This document shows positions 57,743 through 64,000 of a stretch of 64,000 nt of DNA, one piece after another. This DNA comes from Syntrophobacteraceae bacterium. Lineage in GTDB: Bacteria; Desulfobacterota; Syntrophobacteria; Syntrophobacterales; Syntrophobacteraceae. The stretch spans positions 54,051-118,050 of the forward strand of contig JAGPLX010000002.1 in NCBI GenBank assembly GCA_018053185.1. The letters run 5' to 3'. The notes below the pieces were generated by a model. The model searched no databases. It saw only the letters and a list, made by a program, of their open reading frames with translations, and was not told where the DNA came from. How positions within the stretch are numbered: position 1 is the first letter of the stretch; each line of letters begins with the position of its first letter. Position numbers and translations under genes: made by a program.

Positions 57743-58923
57743 GCCCTTCGATGACGTTCGATGATGCGCCTCATTGCTTCCACCACGTCCAACTGGTCCT
57801 GTTCTTCGAGCAGTGGGTACAAAGGGATGGAAAAAAGACGCTCGCTGTTCCATTCCGCGTTGGGATAATCCCCCTCGGAAAACCCGTACTTCCTGCGATA
57901 GAACCGCTGTAGATGGACGGCGGGGAAATGAAGCCCCGTACCGATCTGCTCCTGCTGCAGTTCCTGGAGAAACTCGTCCCGCGTCAGGCCGACCGCTCCG
58001 AGGTCCAGACGAACCACGTAGAGATGCCAGGCATGATGATGGGGGTATGGGGCACGGCCCAGGGGCCGGATCTCCGGGATCGTTGCGAAAAGCTCGTCGT
58101 ATCTCGCCGAAAGCTCGGCCCTCCGCCGGTTGAATTCCTCGAGCCTGGCAAACTGGTGGAGGCCGATGGCCGCCTGAAGATCCAGCATATTGTACTTGAA
58201 TCCCGGTTCGTCCACCTCGAACTGGGGACTTCCCCCCTTGGAATAGCGCTTCCAGACATCCCGGGAAATTCCGTGAAAGCGCAGCCGACGCATGCGAGCC
58301 GCCATGGCCGCATCGCCGCACAAGATCATTCCACCTTCGCCGGTGGTCATGTTCTTGATGGGATGGAAGCTGAACACCGCCACCTCGCTGTCGGAGCCCA
58401 CCAGTCGTCCTTTGTAGCGTGTGCCCACCGCATGGGCCGCATCCTCGATGAGATGAATCCCATATTTTCGGGTCAATAGCCGAAGGGGATCGAGATCGCA
58501 GGGAGCCCCGGCGAAATGGACCGGGATCACCGCCTTCGTTCGTGGACTGATGCGTTTCTCCACCTCTCGAGGGTCGATCTGGAGAGTTTCCCGATCCACA
58601 TCGGCAAACACGGTCCTGGCCCCGCACAGTTCGATGTTGTTCACCGTTGCAGGCCAGGTGATGGGGGTCGTGATGACTTCGTCCTCCGGGCCCAAATCCA
58701 GCGCAGCCACGGCGACATGCAGGCCGGCCGTCGCCGAATTGACAGCGACGGCCTCCCGCCCTCCGCTCCACTCGGCAAAGAGCGATTCGAACCGGGCCAC
58801 CTTCGGGCCGGTGGTCAACCACCCGGAGCGCAGGCTGTCCACCACTTCCTCGATTTCCTCCCGGCCGATGGTGGGCCGGGAAAAGGGCAGAAAAGTCGAA
58901 CGAACGGGAAGCTGGCCGCTCAT
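57739..58923 (-). CDS. arnB: ArnB-type PLP aminotransferase
   Basis: This 394-residue DegT/DnrJ/EryC1 aminotransferase has the PLP Lys in FSFHPIKNMTTGEGG and IHLIEDAAHAVG. It makes UDP-4-amino-4-deoxyarabinose from the keto sugar. The ATG at 58923 overlaps the stop of the SMR gene (ATGA) and has GGAG upstream. Confidence 0.92.
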   Translation of the reverse strand: MSGQLPVRSTFLPFSRPTIGREEIEEVVDSLRSGWLTTGPKVARFESLFAEWSGGREAVAVNSATAGLHVAVAALDLGPEDEVITTPITWPATVNNIELCGARTVFADVDRETLQIDPREVEKRISPRTKAVIPVHFAGAPCDLDPLRLLTRKYGIHLIEDAAHAVGTRYKGRLVGSDSEVAVFSFHPIKNMTTGEGGMILCGDAAMAARMRRLRFHGISRDVWKRYSKGGSPQFEVDEPGFKYNMLDLQAAIGLHQFARLEEFNRRRAELSARYDELFATIPEIRPLGRAPYPHHHAWHLYVVRLDLGAVGLTRDEFLQELQQEQIGTGLHFPAVHLQRFYRRKYGFSEGDYPNAEWNSERLFSIPLYPLLEEQDQLDVVEAMRRIIERHRRA

Positions 58924-59294
58924 GATCCACTCCGTGTGATCAGATAAACGCCAAAGCAGATGACAAAAATCCCGGCCCAGCGAGTGAGATTGACATGTTC
59001 TCCCAAAAAAAACTGGCTTGCCAGGGCCGTCACGATATATCCCACGCTGAGAAAGGGATAGGCATAGCTGACATCGACCCTGGAAAGCACCATGAGCCAA
59101 ACCACGACGCTCACGATATAGCAAAAAAGGCCCAACAAGACAAAGGGGTTCAGGGAGACTCGAAGTCCGATGGGAAGCAAGTTCTCGATGGTGAACGCAA
59201 AGGGACCGATCCCTTTCATTCCTTGTTTCAGAGCCAGCTGGGCCAGGGCATTCAGTAACACTCCCAAAAGAATCAACGGAAGAAATCGGTTCAT
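58920..59294 (-). CDS. SMR-type small membrane protein (ArnE/ArnF-like)
   Basis: This 124-residue protein has four hydrophobic helices and the EmrE/SMR pattern (SYAYPFLSVGYIVTALASQFFLGE). In arn operons such proteins flip Ara4N-phosphoundecaprenol across the inner membrane, usually as an ArnE/ArnF pair; only one is seen here. It is the first gene of the operon, with GGGGAG before ATG 59294. Confidence 0.82.
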   Translation of the reverse strand: MNRFLPLILLGVLLNALAQLALKQGMKGIGPFAFTIENLLPIGLRVSLNPFVLLGLFCYIVSVVVWLMVLSRVDVSYAYPFLSVGYIVTALASQFFLGEHVNLTRWAGIFVICFGVYLITRSGS

Positions 59295-59792
59295 GGCGGG
59301 TTCTCCCCGTGCACGGATTGAAAGGGATGAAAAGGGGGGTTCCATAATCCGGTCCCTTTTAGCTCTTTTGGACGCCCATGTCATTACCAGGATGTCGTAC
59401 TTCCCTGGTTCCAAGGCATCCTCATCCATAAAGCTTGTGACCCTTCACCGCAAAGGATGGAATGAGACACAAAGGACCCTCACGGATGAATTAGTGCCCC
59501 CGTCGTCCCCCTGGCGTTCTTTGCGCCTTTGTGACTCACATGGTCTGTGGGATGAACGGTGCTTGTTCTCGACAATGGCGGGGGCAGGGACTGCATGGAT
59601 TTTCACGGGAAAGGCGAAGACAAGCGGGCGATAAAAATACCATGGTTTCGATGTATGGAGCGAATCCGGACCGGGGGTTTCTTCCCCTCCCCCGCCCGGC
59701 GTGCCCCCCGGCAGAGGAGGAGATATCGATCATGACACCGGAAAAGAAATCCCCCATTTAGAAGAGGGACCAGGTCATTTGGACGGGATTCT
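59295..59792. other. Intergenic stretch upstream of the arn operon
   Basis: It presumably holds the arn promoter on the minus strand. I see no convincing gene; a nine-codon frame with a GAGGAGGAG site at 59732 (plus strand) leads nowhere. Confidence 0.35.
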
Positions 59793-60137
59793 TCACAGCA
59801 GTTTTCCCAGGGTTTTTTCAACCGGCCTGCGTTCAGGCACGAAGACGTGCGGGACTCTTCCTTCGTTCCACTCCTTGGATACATACAGGTTGCAATAGCA
59901 GCTGCCGTATTCCGCGACATCGCGGGTCCGGTACTCACAGGGACAAATAATGTCCTTGTCCCATTCCCGGTCCGCGGAAGCCAACCGACACGGGCAACAC
60001 ATGTACCCGTAGCGGTCCCGGTTGAAAATCAAGCCCTCGAGGAGCTGAAACACTTTTTCCTTGTCCTTGTTGAAGAAATATCCCTTGGGTTCCTGGGTTT
60101 TCTTCAGGGCCTCGTAGAGTTGAGTCACGCTTGTCAT
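59793..60137 (-). CDS. ftrB: Ferredoxin-thioredoxin reductase catalytic subunit-like protein
   Basis: This 114-residue protein has the CPC, CPC and CYC motifs (MCCPCRLA, ICPCEYR, SCYCNLY) that bind the [4Fe-4S] cluster and the active disulfide of the FTR catalytic chain. It reduces thioredoxin-like partners with electrons from ferredoxin. The start overlaps the glutaredoxin stop by ATGA, so the two are made together. The variable FTR subunit is absent, as is usual in anaerobes. Confidence 0.9.
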   Translation of the reverse strand: MTSVTQLYEALKKTQEPKGYFFNKDKEKVFQLLEGLIFNRDRYGYMCCPCRLASADREWDKDIICPCEYRTRDVAEYGSCYCNLYVSKEWNEGRVPHVFVPERRPVEKTLGKLL

Positions 60138-60388
60138 AGGCCCAGGGCCTCCTTGATCTCATCCTCTTGGAAGCCGACAATGACCCTGTCTCCTACGACG
60201 ATGGTAGGGAAGGAACAATTGGGATTGAGACTCCGAACCTCCTCGAGGATTTCCTTGCGTTCCTCTCCACCGAGCTTGTCGACATCCACGACATCGTATT
60301 TCACGCCGCGCTCGTTCAGGAATTCTTTGGCATTGCGACAATGGATGCAGGTGCTCAAGGCATACACTTTGACGTTACCATCTTTCAT
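60134..60388 (-). CDS. Glutaredoxin-like protein
   Basis: This 84-residue thioredoxin-fold protein has the redox motif CIHC (STCIHCRNAKEF) and the cis-Pro in SFPTIVVGD, as in NrdH/glutaredoxin families. It likely receives electrons from the downstream FTR-like protein. ATG 60388 follows AAGGAG. Confidence 0.9.
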   Translation of the reverse strand: MKDGNVKVYALSTCIHCRNAKEFLNERGVKYDVVDVDKLGGEERKEILEEVRSLNPNCSFPTIVVGDRVIVGFQEDEIKEALGL

Positions 60389-60409
60389 CTTCGGCTCCTT
60401 TAAGAGTCA

Positions 60410-60685
60410 TTAGGGATCATCAGGCAAAAAATATCCACCTTCACGGACGGAAACATCTTTTTCCGCCTGTCGCTGCTGCTCGAAGCTCGAGTTATACCTG
60501 GATGAGCTCACAGAACAGCCTGTTGCTTCCAGCCGGTTCCATATCCACGTGGCATGTTCCGGGCCTCTCGTCTCCGGTTTCCGTTCCACGCGGCTGAGAT
60601 ACACGAACAGATTTCCACCTCCGCGACCGTGATGCACGTGGAAGACCTTGTCCCTTCCGGCGACGATGCAACTCCAGGAGTCCAT
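60410..60685 (-). CDS. Hypothetical protein, unrecognised
   Basis: This is a 91-residue frame with a good site (GGGGGTGA) four bases before ATG 60685. The central part (VFHVHHGRGGGNLFVYLSRVERK) reads like a real small domain, but I cannot name it. A second open frame on the same strand (60492-60938) overlaps it; its front part (up to about 60690) also looks coding, which could mean one gene split by a frameshift. No neighbour explains it. Confidence 0.4.
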   Translation of the reverse strand: MDSWSCIVAGRDKVFHVHHGRGGGNLFVYLSRVERKPETRGPEHATWIWNRLEATGCSVSSSRYNSSFEQQRQAEKDVSVREGGYFLPDDP

Positions 60686-60915
60686 GGGTCACCCCCGGAA
60701 CACGGTCGAACCGTTTCGAAAATCTCGTGATGCGGCCTTGCCGGAAAAGGCCGCGGCAAAGGATTGCTCTCTCCGGAGGATCGCCCATGTCAGTGCAATC
60801 GTTGATCGGCACCACCTCGGCCTCGGAGAAGCTTTCCTCCGAGGTAGGGTCCCTCAGGATGGTCGGAGGAACCTCCCCGGCCAGATGAAGGTCGGCTGCA
60901 CTCATCATCGCAGGG

Positions 60916-62040
60916 CTATTTTTCCAGGGTGAAGACAAAGTCGGACCCGTGACCCCGGTCTTCGTACCAGATGTCTCCTCCGTGTTTGCGGATGATCTCG
61001 CGAATCAGGTAGAGGCCCAGACCCACGCCGTCCGAGGCGGTCTTGTCGCCGGTTTCCACCCGATAGAACCTGGTGAACAGTTTATCCCGGTGTTCCACGG
61101 GAACTACTTTCCCGCTGTTGTATACGTTGAGACGATACTTGTCTCCGTGGTCTTCGAAGCCGAAGGCGATGGTGCAGCCTCTCCCGCCGTACTTGATGGC
61201 GTTGCTGAAGAGATTTCGATACACCATCTTGAGCCACACCTTGTTGACGCTCACTCGAATGGCACCTGCGGGAATGGCCCCCAGACGGTTGTCGATGGTG
61301 ATCTCTCTTTCCTGAATCTCGTTGGCCAGTTCATCGAGCACCGGGTCAATGATGTCTTGCCGAAGATCGAAAACTTCCTTCACAACCTCCACGGACCCTT
61401 CTACGGACTGGGCTCTTCCCAGACAGTCCTCGGCGATTCCGTGCAACCGAACAACCCGGGACAACAGATCCTGGAGGGTTTTGGTCACGCTCTCGTCCAT
61501 GGTGCCGTATACCCCGCGGATAAGAAGCTTCAAGGTGGCGGCCATGGCCACCAGGGGCCCCCGAATGTCGTGAGACATGATCATCAGCATCTGGAGGATG
61601 TATTGGTTGAGACGACGTGTGCGTTCCCCAGATTCTCTCAAATGTTCATTGAGTTTCTCGCATTCCAGCAGAGCCCTGTGCCACTGCATGACCTGCGTCA
61701 CATCCAGTACACAGCCCCGATAGAAGATGCCTCCCCCCTCTTTCACGGTCTGTGCAGAAATGGAGGCACAAAAGGTGGTACCGTCCTTTCTTTTCATCTC
61801 AATCACGAAATCCTCTACGATGCCATCCTTTTCCATCTTTCTGAGAAAGGCTTCCCCCAGCTGTGTCGAACAGCAAAGAGAACCCAGGGACGCACACCTC
61901 ATGAAATCCTCGGGGGTCTCGAACCCAAAAACCAGGGGACAGTCCCGGTCCACTTCCAGGAATTTTCCCGAAGGGGTCAAAATGAATTGAGGGCGAGAGA
62001 TGGTTCGTAAAAGTTTGAAAAGTTCTTTTGGGCTCGGCAA
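60916..62040 (-). CDS. PAS-domain sensor histidine kinase
   Basis: This 374-residue soluble kinase has a PAS-like domain (about 10-120), a dimerisation helix with the phospho-accepting His in MSHDIRGPLVAM, and an ATPase domain with N-box RNLFSNAIKYGG and G-box GVGLGLYL. No transmembrane segment is visible, so it senses a cytoplasmic signal. No response regulator is adjacent. It follows the next gene on the same strand after 217 bases. Confidence 0.9.
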   Translation of the reverse strand: MPSPKELFKLLRTISRPQFILTPSGKFLEVDRDCPLVFGFETPEDFMRCASLGSLCCSTQLGEAFLRKMEKDGIVEDFVIEMKRKDGTTFCASISAQTVKEGGGIFYRGCVLDVTQVMQWHRALLECEKLNEHLRESGERTRRLNQYILQMLMIMSHDIRGPLVAMAATLKLLIRGVYGTMDESVTKTLQDLLSRVVRLHGIAEDCLGRAQSVEGSVEVVKEVFDLRQDIIDPVLDELANEIQEREITIDNRLGAIPAGAIRVSVNKVWLKMVYRNLFSNAIKYGGRGCTIAFGFEDHGDKYRLNVYNSGKVVPVEHRDKLFTRFYRVETGDKTASDGVGLGLYLIREIIRKHGGDIWYEDRGHGSDFVFTLEK

Positions 62041-62257
62041 TCCGATTTCCTCCGGGAAAAGACCATGGGCACAAGATCACCCTGGATTACGAAGATCCCC
62101 ATCCGGCCGTTTCCACGTGCCTTGGTCGGAAGGACCACGGGACTTCTCACGCCGAGGGCCCTTGTATGGGGGATGGAAGAGACCCGGACAGCTGCCGCGG
62201 GTCCCTCCCGCGATCCTTCGGGGGCGTGATGGAACAGGCCGATGGTTTACCGACGGC

Positions 62258-63694
62258 TCACTTTGAAACAGAGATCATCTCGTCGGCATCCGCATGTCGG
62301 CAGGCGGAGGCGAGTGAATCCTGACATAGTCCCCATGCCTCAAAGGCAGGCATGTCCACCGGCTCGCCGTTCTTTGCCGAAAGAAGGATCCGGTTGGCCC
62401 GTTCCTCCATCTCAGGAACGACCTCCGCCATGGATTTGAGACAGTTCAATACCTTTCGAATCTGCAGTTTATGAGGTACCGGCAGGTTCGGGTGTTCCAG
62501 CAACTGAAGAACCTCCACGAGGGAGGGTAGTTCTTCGGCCGAGTAATACTTGTAGAGCAAACGGGGCCACTTGCTTCGAAGTTCGCGGGGAATGATCTCC
62601 GCCTGTTCCAGGAGCTCCTCGTCCATCCCGAACCAGAGAGACTTCCCCAGACGGTCCAGCAGCTCGCGGATTTCCTCCGCATCCTTGCCCCAAACCGCTT
62701 GTTCGGAAAGGAGGCGTTCCCATTTGGGCCGGATTTTGTACCGAACCCACTGCTCTCCCTGGGCTGGAAGCAACTGAAGGGCCGCGAATTCCGTTTGTTC
62801 CCCAATGAGAATGCGGCCCAGCTTTTTTCGCGCCGGGTTTTCGTCGAGTTCGGGGAGACGCTTCGAAAGCAGCTCGTTCAGACGCCCGAGGATACTCTCT
62901 TTCCATTCCAAGTGCGGGAATATCCGCCGGAGATGATCCTCCCAATGCCCGCGGAGTATCCCCATTTGAGCGTTGATGGCCGAAACGATGAACCCGAATT
63001 TGATCAAGGCATTTCTCATTTCGTGAGCCAGTATTTCGCAACTTTGCAAACGCCGGCGCGTGAACTCCTTCTGGGCCTGGAACAGGTTCTCCCTCAGGTT
63101 TAAGGACAAGATCTCCGTACCGAGCCTCCTGGACAGTTCTTTGATGATTCGGGTGGACCGATCGCCTCGTTTGAGGGTGTAGGGTTTGAAATGAATCTTG
63201 ATGACGGCGGCTACCAGGTAATCGGAGTTCTGCCAGATGGGATTTCCCCGCCAATCCTTGGGGTATTCGATCCTGTCGCGACACCCCCCGTAGAGATCGA
63301 TCTTCCGCACCAGCACCGGTTCCATATGGTAGAAATCCTCGATCTCCCCCCGCAATTGTTTGCTCACACTGCGCATATCCTCGAAGGGATTCTCCGCCGT
63401 CCAGCTCTTCTGCTGTTCCACACACCAACCCATCGCTTCCAACACGTGATCCGGTCGATCTCGATACTGCTCCCAGCTCTTACCCGGAAAGTTATAGTCC
63501 GAAACGGAAGGCAGCCCCCATTGGATCTGATCGGTTCCATCCGACCGGATCCCCGAGGTGACCCGGATCGCCCGCAGCTGCGGCATGGGACCGATTCGAT
63601 AGATGGTACCCTTGGTTGCGTGGTCGATACAGCAGAGGATGGTTTGAATTACATCTTTGCAGGTTTTTTCGAGAAGATCTCCGATAGTGCTCAT
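62258..63694 (-). CDS. Histidine-kinase-like protein without ATPase domain
   Basis: This 478-residue protein has an H-box-like motif (ILAHEMRNALIKFG) in its middle, with long helices on both sides, but I see no N-box or G-box of a kinase ATPase domain. The N-terminal 200 residues (Cys, Trp and Tyr rich) may be a sensor. It could be a phosphotransfer or scaffold partner of the downstream PAS kinase. It is not a family I can name. Confidence 0.6.
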   Translation of the reverse strand: MSTIGDLLEKTCKDVIQTILCCIDHATKGTIYRIGPMPQLRAIRVTSGIRSDGTDQIQWGLPSVSDYNFPGKSWEQYRDRPDHVLEAMGWCVEQQKSWTAENPFEDMRSVSKQLRGEIEDFYHMEPVLVRKIDLYGGCRDRIEYPKDWRGNPIWQNSDYLVAAVIKIHFKPYTLKRGDRSTRIIKELSRRLGTEILSLNLRENLFQAQKEFTRRRLQSCEILAHEMRNALIKFGFIVSAINAQMGILRGHWEDHLRRIFPHLEWKESILGRLNELLSKRLPELDENPARKKLGRILIGEQTEFAALQLLPAQGEQWVRYKIRPKWERLLSEQAVWGKDAEEIRELLDRLGKSLWFGMDEELLEQAEIIPRELRSKWPRLLYKYYSAEELPSLVEVLQLLEHPNLPVPHKLQIRKVLNCLKSMAEVVPEMEERANRILLSAKNGEPVDMPAFEAWGLCQDSLASACRHADADEMISVSK

Positions 63695-64000
63695 TCATTG
63701 CTCCTGGAGCTGCGTGCATGACCGGCTCTTTCCGCTCTCCGGTTCTCCGACGGGACAGACGCGATCTCGATCTCTCCGTCCCATCCCGGGCGTTGCAAAC
63801 CCCTGTTGCTTTCTGTGATAAACTCTACCAGTTTCTGAGGGAGCTTTCCAGTTCATTTCCGGACGGAACATTTCCAGCATGCCTCTGGAAACTTAAAATT
63901 TCCAGGGACGGGGATGGAGAGAAAAATCAAATCCAAACTCCCATTGACAAGACTCATCCGATTTCATTTAAGTACCTAAAGTTTCGCACACCCCTCCGAC
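63695..64000. other. Right-edge intergenic stretch
   Basis: It is the upstream region of the kinase-like gene and shows no supported gene. A/T-rich patches (63880-63990) may hold a promoter. Confidence 0.3.

Noticed and set aside
57743..58930. Upstream extension of arnC to a 741-residue protein
   Set aside because: The extension is a wrong frame of arnB; the GT2 domain starts only at 57742.
59732..59761. Nine-codon plus-strand frame with a strong ribosome site
   Set aside because: There is no gene downstream on that strand, so a leader peptide makes no sense; the site is probably chance.

Overview
The window looks like a chromosomal segment of a strictly anaerobic, GC-rich Gram-negative bacterium. 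The best guess is a deltaproteobacterial (Desulfobacterota) sulfate reducer or syntroph. The reasons are a tandem-module HdrA flavin/iron-sulfur protein, an orphan corrinoid protein, a ferredoxin-thioredoxin reductase catalytic subunit, several radical SAM enzymes, and a large lipopolysaccharide and lipid A modification repertoire that implies an outer membrane. The assignment is inferred from gene content; no rRNA or taxonomic marker was tested.

Region by region. 1-2.6 kb: the end of a large HdrA-like gene that runs in from the left, then a terminator-like hairpin. 2.8-3.5 kb: a frameshifted IS256-type transposase remnant and tRNA-Trp with its promoter. 3.8-8 kb: corrinoid protein, an aquaporin Z gene broken by a frameshift, a DUF167 protein and a NodI/NodJ-like ABC exporter. 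8-16.8 kb: corC, lnt and prfB (the last with a programmed +1 frameshift), a speD-like/speB polyamine pair, a response-regulator diguanylate cyclase, NAD kinase and a TtuA/TtcA-like tRNA thiolase. 16.8-21.3 kb: a tightly packed operon of a KamA-type aminomutase, two D-Ala-D-Ala-ligase-like ATP-grasp enzymes and a GNAT acetyltransferase. This is the best candidate for an undescribed small-molecule pathway. 21.5-31.7 kb: a GT83-type membrane glycosyltransferase and a divergent operon for LPS core assembly. That operon includes one 1277-residue protein that appears to fuse a GT4 glycosyltransferase, two sugar-kinase-like domains and a heptosyltransferase. 31.8-38.2 kb: DNA glycosylase, AmrS-type radical SAM enzyme, methyltransferase, IlvD, a MerR regulator with a cysteine-rich CW-type tail, and a COG0731 radical SAM protein. 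38.2-45.5 kb: M16 peptidase, a degenerate ATP-grasp protein, a derived SF2 helicase, a small helical protein and MltA. 45.6-49.6 kb: panC, panD, metK and ahcY. 50-59.3 kb: a complete arn-type operon (arnE, B, C, T, split A, D, second T) for 4-amino-4-deoxy-L-arabinose modification of lipid A. 59.8-63.7 kb: a glutaredoxin/FTR pair and two sensor-kinase-like genes.

Several blocks converge on the cell envelope. The LPS operon builds and probably phosphorylates the core, the arn operon and three GT83-like transferases decorate lipid A, Lnt matures lipoproteins and MltA trims murein. The metK-ahcY pair and the speD-like gene concern S-adenosylmethionine supply and use. Many genes are coupled by ATGA-type overlaps. 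Start codons were chosen from visible Shine-Dalgarno sequences where possible, and domain calls rest on motifs read by eye, not on database searches.
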